Below are positions 1 to 8,115 of a stretch of 64,000 bases of DNA, piece by piece. The stretch is from Ramlibacter alkalitolerans (GTDB lineage Bacteria; Pseudomonadota; Gammaproteobacteria; Burkholderiales; Burkholderiaceae_C). Location of the stretch: assembly GCF_016722765.1 (NCBI RefSeq), contig NZ_JAEQND010000008.1, positions 282,257 through 346,256 of the forward strand. Reading direction: 5' to 3'. The notes beneath the pieces are model-generated. The model was not told the origin of the DNA. It was given only the letters and a program-made list of their open reading frames with translations, and made no database searches. Position 1 is the first letter of the stretch. Each line of letters begins with the position of its first letter. The translations under genes and the position numbers were made by a program.

Positions 1-518
1 CCGGCTGAAAACACACCGGCGAGTTGCGTGAGCAGCGGCACGCCTGCCTCGCGCGCGTGCTGCGCGAGCGCCTGCCAGGGCGCGCCACCCTGCTGCACCG
101 CGCGCGCGAAGAACGCATCGATGTCGCTGCGGCGCGCCAGGAACACGTTGCGCAGCAACAGCCCCGAAACCGCCGTGGGGTGATCGAGGGCGTGCGCCAG
201 TGCCAGCGTCGCGCCCCAGGAGCCGCCGACCACGAGCCACTGGCGCACCGCCAGCGCCGACTGCAGCAGGCGCAGGTCGGCCACCAAGTGGGAGAGCGTG
301 TTCGATGCGACGGACCCGGCCGGCGTGCTCTGCCCTGCCCCGCGCTGGTCCGGGCAGAGGATGCGGTAGCGGGCGGGATCGAGAAAGCTGCGCAGTGCCG
401 GCGACTGCCCCGATCCCGGACCGCCGTGCAGGACCAGCGCCGGGATGCCGTCGGGATCGCCGTGCTCCTCGACGTGCATCGCATGGCCGTCGCCGACCGG
501 CAGGCGATGCACGATCAT
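1..518 (-). CDS. pip: Proline iminopeptidase, C-terminal part outside the window
   Basis: This is an alpha/beta-hydrolase peptidase that removes N-terminal proline from peptides in the cytoplasm. The visible 172 residues carry the family hallmarks: the oxyanion HGGPG at about 31-35, DQRGAGQS at 57-64, and the nucleophile elbow GGSWGA at 98-103 (Ser100). The frame stays open to the window edge, so roughly the last 140 residues, with the catalytic Asp and His, are not seen; the family is usually near 310-320 residues. The ATG overlaps the stop of the upstream membrane-protein gene by four bases (ATGA), which implies translational coupling. The identification is strong; the exact substrate range is not determined by the sequence. 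Confidence 0.88.
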   Translation of the reverse strand, partial: MIVHRLPVGDGHAMHVEEHGDPDGIPALVLHGGPGSGQSPALRSFLDPARYRILCPDQRGAGQSTPAGSVASNTLSHLVADLRLLQSALAVRQWLVVGGSWGATLALAHALDHPTAVSGLLLRNVFLARRSDIDAFFARAVQQGGAPWQALAQHAREAGVPLLTQLAGVFSA

Positions 519-1015
519 GGCGGCGGCGCGCCCGCGCGTTCCCAGAGCGTCCACGACCTGCGCTCGGTGGAACGCTCGGCCTGCGCGAATGCGTCCGTGC
601 GAAAGCCGGGCAGCCTGCGCTCGAGGGCCGGTACGAGGGCGTGGCTCTTCGCCACGCTGCCCGGCACGGCGACACCGCTGCCTTGCGTGCCGTACAGGAG
701 CAGCAGGAGATCCTTGCGACCGGCGCCGGTCTCGTTCGTGAGCACTTCGACCTTGACCAGTTCGTCCCAGCGCACCGATTCCGTCGAGGTCTTGCGCAGC
801 CTGGAGCCATGCTGGCGCGAGACGCCCTCCTCGGAGAGGAACAACTCGTCGCGGTAGCGGTCGACGTGGGCGAGCAGGCGGGTCCCGATGGCCAGCGCCG
901 CCACCACGGCCCACACCCAGAACGGCAGCGCACCCGCCTGGACCAGCAGCAAGCCGCTGGCGACGAGCGCAGCCAGCATCCAGGTCTTCCTGGATCCGGA
1001 GAAATGGGGTCTCAT
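515..1015 (-). CDS. Two-helix membrane protein with a PH-like domain, function unknown
   Basis: The protein has 166 residues. A short basic N-terminus is followed by two closely spaced hydrophobic helices (about residues 10-45) and then a soluble, beta-rich domain. This helix-pair plus C-terminal domain layout resembles bacterial membrane-anchored PH-like (YcxB-like) proteins. The same architecture recurs in an integron cassette at 63004-63474. I placed the start at the ATG at 1015, because the upstream in-frame codons are arginine and serine rich and read like non-coding sequence. It is translationally coupled to pip downstream. No catalytic residues are evident and the function is unknown. 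Confidence 0.6.
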   Translation of the reverse strand: MRPHFSGSRKTWMLAALVASGLLLVQAGALPFWVWAVVAALAIGTRLLAHVDRYRDELFLSEEGVSRQHGSRLRKTSTESVRWDELVKVEVLTNETGAGRKDLLLLLYGTQGSGVAVPGSVAKSHALVPALERRLPGFRTDAFAQAERSTERRSWTLWERAGAPPP

Positions 1016-1070
1016 GGCGTGGGCGTCGCGCGCTGCAGTGAAGCGCCACGATACCCGAACGGCGCCGGTT

Positions 1071-1310
1071 TCAGCGCTGGTGCGCCTCGTGCTCCTCGTG
1101 CGCGTCGATGAGCGACTTGGCCTCCTCGATCGCGGCCAGGGCCAGCTTCCGGCGGCCCCACAGCGGCTTGCCCGCATAGTGCGTCAGCGCGGTCACGCGC
1201 TTGAGCACGGTGCCCTCACGCCGGATCGTGTAGCTGCCATGCCAGTCCGCCTCGATCTCGTAGCTCGGGCCGGTGCCGTTGCGGCTCACGTAGTCCACTT
1301 TCATCTTCAC
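1071..1310 (-). CDS. Conserved-looking small protein of unknown function
   Basis: This is a 79-residue soluble protein with a mixed beta/alpha composition. It starts with a lysine-rich beta segment, has an aromatic tract containing YEIEADWHG, and ends in a His/Glu-rich helix. There is no signal peptide, membrane helix or known motif. The ATG at 1310 gives a compact frame with normal high-GC codon use, and the neighbours on both sides lie on the same strand, which supports a real gene. It may share a transcript with the gene at 1344-1688. I do not recognise the family. Confidence 0.5.
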   Translation of the reverse strand: MKMKVDYVSRNGTGPSYEIEADWHGSYTIRREGTVLKRVTALTHYAGKPLWGRRKLALAAIEEAKSLIDAHEEHEAHQR

Positions 1311-1343
1311 TTCTCCGCCGCGGAACGATGTCCGCTCGCCGGC

Positions 1344-1688
1344 TCAGGCCAGGGCCGGCGTCTGTGCGCCCATCATGCGCAGGCAGCGGGCCCGCAGGCC
1401 TTCGACCGCCGCCAGGTGTTCCTGCAGAGCCGCGAGCACCGAGCCGCTGCGGCCGCACAGCGAGCGCAGCAAGCGGTTGCGCGACACCATCACGGCCACC
1501 CAGGACACCGAGAGGCGCGGCAGCGCCGCGCCCAGGACGCGCATCGCGCCGAACTCCTGCTGCAGGCGCCGGAATGCGTCCGCATCGAGCCAGCCCTCCG
1601 TGAGTGCGCGCAGGTCCAGTTCGTACTGTTCCAGGGCGGCGGCAAGCTTGAAGGTCACCACGCGCGGCGAAAACTCCTTGATGTTCAT
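1344..1688 (-). CDS. Alpha-helical protein of unknown function
   Basis: The 114-residue predicted protein is almost entirely helical, with many Leu, Ala and Arg residues and no signal peptide or metal motif. The start is the ATG at 1688. The frame ends 33 bases before the start of the next small gene on the same strand, so the two may be co-transcribed. Codon use matches the surrounding core genes. I do not recognise the family, and no function should be inferred beyond a small helical cytoplasmic protein. Confidence 0.45.
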   Translation of the reverse strand: MNIKEFSPRVVTFKLAAALEQYELDLRALTEGWLDADAFRRLQQEFGAMRVLGAALPRLSVSWVAVMVSRNRLLRSLCGRSGSVLAALQEHLAAVEGLRARCLRMMGAQTPALA

Positions 1689-1812
1689 TCAATACCCTTT
1701 CGCGCCGCGAATGTAGTCCAGGAATGCGGCCGCGCCGGGACGAAAACGTGCCGTTACGGCTCAGGATGTAAACGGCCATGCACAATGGGCGCGCGTGAAG
1801 AAAGGGCGACCC

Positions 1813-2529
1813 ATGCGCAAGATCGGCCTGATCGGCGGAATGAGTTTCGAGGCATCGGCCATCTACTACCGGCTGATCAACGAGGCGGTGCGCCAGCGCC
1901 TCGGCGGCCTGCATTCGGCCGAGGTTCTGCTGCACTCGGTCGACTTCCAGCCTATCGTCGAACTGCAGCAGGCCAGTGACTGGGCGCGGGCCGGCGAGCG
2001 CCTGGCCGATGTCGCGCGCGGACTGGCGCGCGCCGGCGCGGATTGCTTGCTGATCTGCGCCAACACCATGCACCTGGTGGCGGATGCGGTGGCCGCGGCG
2101 GTGGACCTGCCGCTGATCCACATCATCGACGAGACCGCCGCGCGCCTGAAGGCGGCCGGCCGCCAGCGGCCGCTGCTGATCGCCACGCGCTACACGATGG
2201 AGCACGGCTTCTATGGCGAGCGCATGCAGCGGCACGGCATCGAACTGATGGTGCCCGACGCGCAGGGCCGCACCGTCACGCACGACATCATCTTCGACGA
2301 ACTGTGTGCGGGCAAGGTGGTGGATGCCTCGCGCGAGGCGCTCCTGGCGCTGATCGCGCAGGCAACATCGCAGGGCGCGGATTCGGTGATCCTCGGGTGC
2401 ACGGAGCTGTGCCTGATCCTCGACCCGGCGCGCCTGCCGGTGCCGGGTTTCGATTCGACGGCGATCCATGCGGAGGCGGCGGTGGAGTTCGCGCTGGGAG
2501 CGCGCGAGGGCGGCACTCAGGCGAGGTAG
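1813..2529 (+). CDS. Aspartate/glutamate racemase family protein
   Basis: This is a cofactor-independent amino-acid racemase of the aspartate racemase (YgeA-like) family. It inverts an amino acid through two catalytic cysteines. Both are visible in the expected contexts: Cys82 in ICANTMH and Cys196 in GCTEL. The N-terminus has the glycine-rich GLIGGM. I prefer the ATG at 1813 to the GTG 18 bases upstream, because a purine-rich GAAAGGG lies just ahead of it and the family begins at this position. The protein is about 238 residues, normal for the family. The 3' end overlaps the convergent hydrolase gene by 13 bases. The substrate (Asp, Glu or a broader set) cannot be read from the sequence. Confidence 0.85.
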   Translation: MRKIGLIGGMSFEASAIYYRLINEAVRQRLGGLHSAEVLLHSVDFQPIVELQQASDWARAGERLADVARGLARAGADCLLICANTMHLVADAVAAAVDLPLIHIIDETAARLKAAGRQRPLLIATRYTMEHGFYGERMQRHGIELMVPDAQGRTVTHDIIFDELCAGKVVDASREALLALIAQATSQGADSVILGCTELCLILDPARLPVPGFDSTAIHAEAAVEFALGAREGGTQAR

Positions 2530-3275
2530 CGCTCGCTCCAGGCCGCAATCATGTTGGCGGCGTAGGCGGCGTCGCTGCGGCGGGTGAGCAGGTGGTCGGC
2601 ATCGGCGAGCGAGACGAAGCTCTTGGGATGCTGCGCGTTGACGAAGATGCCCGTCGCGTTGCCGATGGCGACTGTCGCGTCCACGGGCGAATGCAGGATC
2701 AGCAGGGCGCGCCCGAGTCCGGCGATCTTCTCGCGCAGGTTCTGCTGCCCGATGTCGGCCAGGAACTCGCGCCGGATGCGGAAGGGCCGGCCCGCCAGTT
2801 GCACCAGCGCCTCGCCGTGGGCTTCGATCTCCGGCACGTGTTCGCGGAACAGGCCCGCGACGTGGCTGGGGTCGCTGGGCGCCCCGATCGTGGCCACCGC
2901 CCGCACTTCCGGGATCGCTTGCGCTGCGGCGAGGACCGCGGCGCCGCCCAGGCTGTGGCCGATCAGCAGGGCAGGTGGCTGCTTCGTGTCGCGCAGCCAG
3001 TCGGCCGCGGCAACGAGGTCAGCGACATTGGAGGAGAAGTTCGTGTTGGCGAACTCGCCTTCGCTGTGGCCGAGGCCGGTGAAGTCGAACCGCAGCACCG
3101 CGAGGCCGTGCTCGACCAGTGCCTGCGAGATGCGGCTGGCGGCGAAGATGTCCTTGTTGCAGGTGAAGCAGTGGGCGAAGAGCGCGAAGGCGCGCGGGGC
3201 TGCGTCGGGGGTGTCGAGCCGGGCGGCGAGCAGGCTGCCGTGGGCGCCGGGGAAGGAGGCGTGCTCGGAGGGCAT
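2517..3275 (-). CDS. Alpha/beta hydrolase of the OsmC-partner type
   Basis: This 252-residue serine hydrolase has the nucleophile elbow GHSLGG at 106-111 (Ser108), with candidate acid and base residues in HSPVDA (about 200) and ADHL (about 231). The sequence resembles the hydrolase half of proteins that in many bacteria are fused to an OsmC peroxidase domain. Here the OsmC domain is absent and the frame ends normally. The substrate is unknown. The gene converges on the racemase and overlaps it by 13 bases. Its start lies only 30 bases from the left end of the tRNA island, so the island did not disrupt it. Confidence 0.75.
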   Translation of the reverse strand: MPSEHASFPGAHGSLLAARLDTPDAAPRAFALFAHCFTCNKDIFAASRISQALVEHGLAVLRFDFTGLGHSEGEFANTNFSSNVADLVAAADWLRDTKQPPALLIGHSLGGAAVLAAAQAIPEVRAVATIGAPSDPSHVAGLFREHVPEIEAHGEALVQLAGRPFRIRREFLADIGQQNLREKIAGLGRALLILHSPVDATVAIGNATGIFVNAQHPKSFVSLADADHLLTRRSDAAYAANMIAAWSERYLA

Positions 3276-3304
3276 GCGGCATTGTGCGCCACAGGGGGAG
3301 CGAG

Positions 3305-3351
3305 GGTGGTAGGCCGTGCTGGACTTGAACCAGCGACCAAGGGATTATGAG
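3305..3351. repeat. Distal attachment-site copy (47-bp direct repeat)
   Basis: This stretch is identical to 9808-9854 over 47 bases and represents the tRNA gene from its anticodon loop to beyond the CCA end. It lacks the 5' half of the tRNA, so it is not a functional tRNA gene. Outside the repeat the two loci diverge immediately. It marks the far boundary of the island. Confidence 0.85.
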
Positions 3352-3527
3352 GGCGGCTGGCGTTTTGAGCACTGGCGCGGGTTTCCGGTCCATTCTTTCC
3401 GGCATCAGTATCCGAGAACGACCGCTCTTGCGAAGACTTTTTGCGGAAACGCTTTGCGTCGCGGCGAACTCGCCAAAAGCCGAACGCCGCGCAACGCCAA
3501 GGCGCAGAGGATCTGGTGCCCATTGCG
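3352..3527. other. Gene-free island end with a possible recombinase arm site
   Basis: No credible gene is seen here. The 12-mer TGCGGAAACGCT occurs at 3442-3453 and again near the opposite island end at 9767-9778, with related TGCGGAAA and CGCGGAAA copies at about 9742-9762. Short repeats shared by both ends of an element are typical of integrase or excisionase arm sites, but this role is only inferred. Confidence 0.3.
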
Positions 3528-4901
3528 CTACAGCGGCTTGAAAATCGTCGCCCCGCTCTCCTTCAGCCGAGCGTAAAACTCCACCGCGTACCTGTCCGTC
3601 ATACCGGCCACGAAGTCGCAAACCAGCCGGTGGCGCGCACCGGCATCCTGCAGACGTGAATAGGCCTCCTTGACGTCGTCCGGCAACAGTAAGGGCCCTT
3701 GGGAGGACGTTAGCGTTGCGAACAGTGTCTGAACGACGTCATATCCCCGGTACTCCACCACCTTGAGGCGGGGAGACATGATGGTCAGCAAGTAGTTGAG
3801 ATGCTTCAGCGCCTCGATCTTGATACGCGTGCCGCGCTCTACCGAAAGGGATGCGAAGGTCAAGCCCTCCGGATCTGAAGGCCCCACCGAGACCCCGCGC
3901 ATGAAACCGCCAACGAGCTCTGATGTGAACTTCGAGCGCAGGACCGAGCTAGACGCCACCATTTTTGACTGTACGTATGCCTCAATCGGTGTCGAGTTAT
4001 CTTCATACAGCTGCAGTAGGTCCACAAGCGCCTGAAAGACCTCCTCACGCGCGACATCCGAAACCTCGCGCTTCGTCTTCGCGGTGATTTCGTCCAGAAG
4101 CTTTTCGTCGCCGACTTGCGCGAGCAGATCGAGAGGATGCGTGAACCCGCCCTTCATCGCATCTTCCAGGTCATATGTGGAATAGGCGATGTCATCCGCG
4201 ATGTCCATCACCTGGCATTCAATGGTCTTGAACGGCCTGCCCTCCGGAGGCTTTCCAACACTAGCCTTCACCTTCTCCACAAGGTCCTTCTCTGACACGT
4301 AGTAGCCCTTGCACAGTTTCTCTCCTTCACTCCGTTGGGCTGGAATGAGCGAGTCATACTTGAGAACGGCAGCCAACGAGCGGAAGGTGAGATTGAGACC
4401 GAGGCGGAGATCCCTTCCGTCTTCCGCGATCGGGCACGGGTCATCTCCAGAGCCAGCCTGTGTGTCGTAGACCTTCTTTTCTACCCGCGACACGATCCTG
4501 AGCGTTTGAGCATTGCCCTCGAATCCTCCATGCTGCTTCATGCAGTCATCGAGAGCCCGCTCGCCGTTGTGCCCGAACGGCGGGTGCCCTAGATCGTGAG
4601 CAAGTGCGGCGAACTCCACCAGATCCAGGTCGATCGCGTTTTCACCTTTAAACCGACCATCGGTGGTGTTGATCTGCTGCGCAATCCCTTTCGCGATCTG
4701 GGCCACCTCCAGCGAATGCGTCAGACGGTTGCGAAAAAAATCGGATTCATGGCCCGGGAACAACTGCGTCTTGCCCTGCAAACGTCGGAAAGACGCTGAA
4801 TGCAACAGCCGACCGTAGTCTCGTCGGAATGCGGAGCGTCCGACGTCATTCTCTTCTTCTTCCTTCTGAACGCGCTCGAGGTCGCCAGGCTTGTACAGCA
4901 C
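3528..4901 (-). CDS. dgt: Deoxyguanosinetriphosphate triphosphohydrolase-like HD protein
   Basis: This HD-superfamily enzyme would hydrolyse dNTPs to the deoxynucleoside and tripolyphosphate. Counting from the GTG at 4901, the metal site is visible as His62 (RLTHS), His102-Asp103 (HDLGHPPFG) and further His/Asp residues downstream. The total is 457 residues, typical for dGTPases. I chose this GTG because a strong GGGAGGA Shine-Dalgarno stretch is adjacent to it, while the longer open frame runs back through a terminator hairpin. Dgt-type enzymes on mobile islands are known in some cases to restrict phage by dNTP depletion; applying that here is inference from the location beside a restriction system. 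Confidence 0.85.
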   Translation of the reverse strand: MLYKPGDLERVQKEEEENDVGRSAFRRDYGRLLHSASFRRLQGKTQLFPGHESDFFRNRLTHSLEVAQIAKGIAQQINTTDGRFKGENAIDLDLVEFAALAHDLGHPPFGHNGERALDDCMKQHGGFEGNAQTLRIVSRVEKKVYDTQAGSGDDPCPIAEDGRDLRLGLNLTFRSLAAVLKYDSLIPAQRSEGEKLCKGYYVSEKDLVEKVKASVGKPPEGRPFKTIECQVMDIADDIAYSTYDLEDAMKGGFTHPLDLLAQVGDEKLLDEITAKTKREVSDVAREEVFQALVDLLQLYEDNSTPIEAYVQSKMVASSSVLRSKFTSELVGGFMRGVSVGPSDPEGLTFASLSVERGTRIKIEALKHLNYLLTIMSPRLKVVEYRGYDVVQTLFATLTSSQGPLLLPDDVKEAYSRLQDAGARHRLVCDFVAGMTDRYAVEFYARLKESGATIFKPL

Positions 4902-4910
4902 GATTCCTCC

Positions 4911-4939
4911 CAAAGAAAAAAGCCACCCGCAGGTGGCTC
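4911..4939 (-). terminator. Rho-independent terminator ahead of the dNTPase gene
   Basis: Read on the minus strand, a 7-bp GC-rich stem (AGCCACC/GGTGGCT) with a short loop is followed by a run of T residues. It lies immediately after the small ORF at 4957-5127 and before the dNTPase start. It would end or attenuate transcription coming from the SOS-type promoter region and makes a separate dNTPase transcript likely. Confidence 0.7.
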
Positions 4940-4956
4940 GCAGTGGCCCGTGGCCC

Positions 4957-5127
4957 TTACTTTTTTTGATTATTGCCTTGGCCCTGCCCCGGCTGATGTG
5001 GCTGGGGCTTGCTGGGCTGGCGCGGACCATGCGATCGACTCGCCTGATGCATAGAGTGAAAAAAGCTCAGCTTCTTGTCCGTCGCGCGTCGTGCATCGGC
5101 CACAGATTGAAAATCCGCTGCTTTCAT
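4957..5127 (-). CDS. Possible small basic protein downstream of a LexA box
   Basis: This 56-codon frame begins at the ATG at 5127, with a G-rich stretch ahead, and stops directly before a good terminator. The product is basic, with an N-terminal helix followed by a Pro/Gln/Gly-rich tail. It matches no family I know. Support comes from context only: a consensus LexA site 180 bases upstream on the same strand and a terminator right after the stop. It could instead be a non-coding SOS-induced RNA with a fortuitous frame. Confidence 0.3.
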   Translation of the reverse strand: MKAADFQSVADARRATDKKLSFFHSMHQASRSHGPRQPSKPQPHQPGQGQGNNQKK

Positions 5128-5139
5128 GTAGGCCCCCAA

Positions 5140-5477
5140 GAGTCACGTCATTCTATGAGGTTAGGGCTCCTCGTCAACGAACTTGTCAGCCTCGAGCGAC
5201 ATTGGCGGTAGCCAGCTAGCCTGCTGTCGGCGAGCGACGCGAGCCAAGTGCCGACCACAGGCGTCGCGAGCGGAGACGTGCCAGTGAAAGGAACCTTACC
5301 GTGTTAGCTGTGTTTTTGAACAGTATACCACCTTCGACGGGACTGACGCCACTAGGATTACTTAAGCCCTGCCTGTGGTGCTCCTGGGTTGATAACAGGG
5401 CCTATAGCCACGAAAACGCCGGCGCTCGCGCACGCGAGGCTCGGAACAACGGGGGCCACCTACACGTCGACTAAGGG
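5140..5477. other. Gene-free stretch inside the island containing a LexA-type box
   Basis: No long open frame is supported on either strand. On the minus strand a 13-codon frame (ATG at about 5203, stop at about 5162, encoding MSLEADKFVDEEP) lies between the LexA box and the ORF at 4957-5127 and could be a leader peptide. Nothing else is recognised. Confidence 0.4.
5308..5323. promoter_or_regulatory. LexA (SOS) box
   Basis: The sequence CTGT-N8-ACAG matches the proteobacterial LexA consensus exactly and has an A/T-rich centre. TATAC follows on the plus side, so on the minus strand the box reads TACTGT as in strong SOS boxes. It lies upstream of the small minus-strand ORF and, beyond a terminator, the dNTPase. 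Binding is inferred from the motif. Confidence 0.55.
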
Positions 5478-6871
5478 TCAGGAAGCGTCTGCGCCCGCTC
5501 GATAAAGGTGCCGCTGGAATCCGACGAATACCTGTCGCACCTGTTCGGGCCGGCCCAGTTCGGCGAAAGCATCTGGTAGCGCGCGGTACTTCAGTTTCAG
5601 CAGGGAAGCCAGTTTTTCCTGCTCCAGTTCTTCTACTCCTTGCGCCACGTACTGCGCGAGGACGAAGTCAATGAACGCACGCTGCTTGTCACTCAGTTCC
5701 GTTGCCGCCGCGTGGCGCGCCGCCTCGGCGCGGGCTTGGCGTGACAGCGGCCTGGAGGCAAACGCCACGTAAGCCAGGACGTCGTACAAGTCGCTACCCT
5801 CCGCATCAATGATGCGCTGCATCTCAGCCAAGGGGTCTCTTCCAAATCCGCGATCCGCCAGATCGGCGAGTAGCTTCTTCCGAGTATCCGGATCGCTCCA
5901 CAGGCTGCGCAACTCGTCCTCGTCTCTGAAGAACTCGGGCAAGGTGCCGAACAGCGACTCCAGAAACTGCGCCGCCGACATCGGCCGGCCATCGGCACTC
6001 CAAAATCGGGCGGGTACTCGCCGAAGTACGGCGCCCCGCCCGGGCCGCTCATGAAGGTCTGGAAGATCGTGAAGAAGATGCTGCCGTTCTTCGGTACCCG
6101 GCCTTTTCTGCGAATGTCGTCGGGAGCAATGCGCACTAAGGCGTCATCGGGGAAGGCCGAGAAGGCGTTGTATGCTTGGTCGGCCAGGATGTTGCGGTCG
6201 GCCAGGAACAGGATGCGTGGACGGCGAGCGGGCTCGCCCCCGCTCTTCCAGTCCGCCAGATTCCAGCGACTCTGGAACAGCTTCCATGCGAGCTGGAACG
6301 CGATGAATGTCTTACCGGTGCCGGTGGCCAGCGTGAGCAGGATGCGGTCGCGGCCTGCCCCAACGGCTTCCAGCACGCGCGTAATGGCTATGTCCTGGTA
6401 GTAGCGCCCCTGCCAGGTGCCTCCCTTGTCTTCGAAGGGCACGGCCGCGAAGCGGTCGCGCCAGGCGCTCGGATGGACGTTGGTCTGCTTCCACAGTTCT
6501 TCTGGGCTCGGGTAGCTGGTCACGTCGCCTTCAGCGCCAGTGACCATGTCGATGCCGTAGATCGCCTGGCCGTTAGTGGCATAGGCGAATCGCACCGCCA
6601 GCTTCGCGGCGTAGCTCTTTGCCTGGCCGACCCCTTCGCTGTGCGGCTTGTCCCAGGCCTTGGCCTCGATCACCGCCAACTTGGTGTTGCGGTAGACGAG
6701 CACGTAGTCGGCGATTTCGGCGTTGGCTCGCGCGCCCTTGCCGCCGCTACCCTGCAGCCTGCCCAGCGTTATGCCGTGCTCGCGCAAGACACGACTGCCT
6801 TCGACCAAGCCCCAGCCGGCGGCTTTCAAGGCGGGATCGATATGCTCGGCGCGGGTTTCGGCTTCGTTCAT
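5478..6871 (-). pseudogene. hsdR: Type I restriction endonuclease subunit, broken by an internal deletion
   Basis: The first 290 or so residues are a normal EcoEI-type HsdR N-terminus: a PD-(D/E)xK nuclease with IEAKA at 68-72, and Walker A ATGTGKT at 182-188. At about position 6000 the reading frame jumps from ...EYPPDFG into another frame that encodes a genuine HsdR C-terminal domain (MSAAQFLESLFG at 5981 and onward, 167 residues). The DEAH box and the whole second helicase domain, about 300 residues, are missing and the join is out of frame. The enzyme cannot translocate or cut. The start overlaps hsdS by ATGA. The deletion leaves hsdM and hsdS as an orphan methylation pair. Confidence 0.85.
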
Positions 6872-8115
6872 GCGACCTCGGCTAATTGCTTATCAGCGGC
6901 CTTTGTGGTCAGTGCGCCAGTGAAGGCTTGGTGGAGCAGGGACCTACTTAGCTCTTCGAGAGCGGCAAGTTTGCCGGCGTAGACATTGCGCAGGCTGTCC
7001 GCCGTTTCCTGCACAGCATCCAATTTCTCGACGATCTCTGCCTGTCGATCGGTCGGTGGGAAAGGCAGGACTAGCTTTCTGAGGTCTCCGATATTGATCT
7101 GCATGAGGGCCGTCCCGTAGGTCTTGGCACGGATCTGAGCCTGGAGAGGCTCAGATCTCAGCAGGTAGTACCCGAAGGCTTGGGTGATGAACTTCAAGTC
7201 GAACCTGATCGGCACGATGCCCCGAGTCACGTTGGCCCCGGCTAGTTCGGGGTCTGCAACCGCGACCGTTCCGGTGGTTCCGCGAACACACAGCAGCAGG
7301 TCACCGCCCGCGAGCGTCGTACGTGTGTACGAGCGCGCCAACGCGGGATCAATGCGTTTGAGTCCCTCGATGCATACATTCTTATCGCCTAGGTCCACGG
7401 GCCGCACCACTGGAAGCCCCCCGGGCACTTCGTCGCCTGGTTGCACGATTCCGTAAGACAGGGTGCAGCCAGGTGCCACAACGGCCTCCAACGCGCGGGA
7501 CATGCCAGTCGCCGACGCCGCATCCAGCACCACAGCGAGTTGCCTGTCAGCCCACTCGCGGGCGTTCTGCACGTTCCTCTCGGTGTTGGCCTTGGCGATG
7601 GCGATGGCCTCGAAGGCTTCGTCGAGTATGGCTACGATGCGGCGCTGCTCTCGCAGCGCCGGCACTGGAAACTCAACCTGCCGAAGCGCTTCGGCATCGA
7701 TCTTCAGCGTCCCATGCGCTGCCGAACTCAGTACGCCCTTTCCGCCATCTGCAAAGCGGTGGCGGAGCGCCAGCAGCAGGAATCTGGAGTCAACCGTCGC
7801 TGGTGGCACGATGGCCCGTATGTCCTGGTTAAACGCGACGGGCGATGTGACCTCGCCGATGGGGATGCCGTTCGCGAGGCCCATCCCTCGCACAAGCATC
7901 AGCAGCGATCCAACCGCAGCCATCTTTGCTGCCGACTCGTCGCACGCTTTCTGTGAAATGTGAAGTTCGGCATCGAAAATTCGGTCCGCCTTCAGGTCCT
8001 TGGCGGAAACCCACGGAATGGGTCCATGCCAGTAGGTGGGGTCTCCCTTAGATGGGGTACCTCCGCTAAACACCATACAAGCGTCGCCTATGGTTGCTCT
8101 TGGCCAACCACTCAC
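6868..8115 (-). CDS. hsdS: Type I restriction-modification specificity subunit
   Basis: The 415-residue protein has the usual two target-recognition domains. TRD1 (about 5-150) ends in a helical spacer beginning LREQRRIVAILDEAF. TRD2 (about 205-345) ends in a matching helix starting TDRQAEIVEKL. The two spacers set the gap of the bipartite DNA target. I use the GTG at 8115, which overlaps the hsdM stop (GTGA); the hsdR remnant starts with an ATGA overlap at the other end. This tight coupling shows that the operon was once hsdM-hsdS-hsdR. Both domains look intact, so DNA methylation may persist without restriction. Confidence 0.9.
   Translation of the reverse strand: MSGWPRATIGDACMVFSGGTPSKGDPTYWHGPIPWVSAKDLKADRIFDAELHISQKACDESAAKMAAVGSLLMLVRGMGLANGIPIGEVTSPVAFNQDIRAIVPPATVDSRFLLLALRHRFADGGKGVLSSAAHGTLKIDAEALRQVEFPVPALREQRRIVAILDEAFEAIAIAKANTERNVQNAREWADRQLAVVLDAASATGMSRALEAVVAPGCTLSYGIVQPGDEVPGGLPVVRPVDLGDKNVCIEGLKRIDPALARSYTRTTLAGGDLLLCVRGTTGTVAVADPELAGANVTRGIVPIRFDLKFITQAFGYYLLRSEPLQAQIRAKTYGTALMQINIGDLRKLVLPFPPTDRQAEIVEKLDAVQETADSLRNVYAGKLAALEELSRSLLHQAFTGALTTKAADKQLAEVA

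Noticed and set aside
24..857. Long plus-strand open frame at the left edge
   Set aside because: It is antisense to the proline iminopeptidase and the membrane-protein gene, is rich in Arg and Ala, and has no recognisable motif.
3352..3527. Integrase gene at the left island end, and likewise at 9564-9807
   Set aside because: Neither strand shows a frame with tyrosine-recombinase R-H-R-Y residues; both stretches are gene-free.
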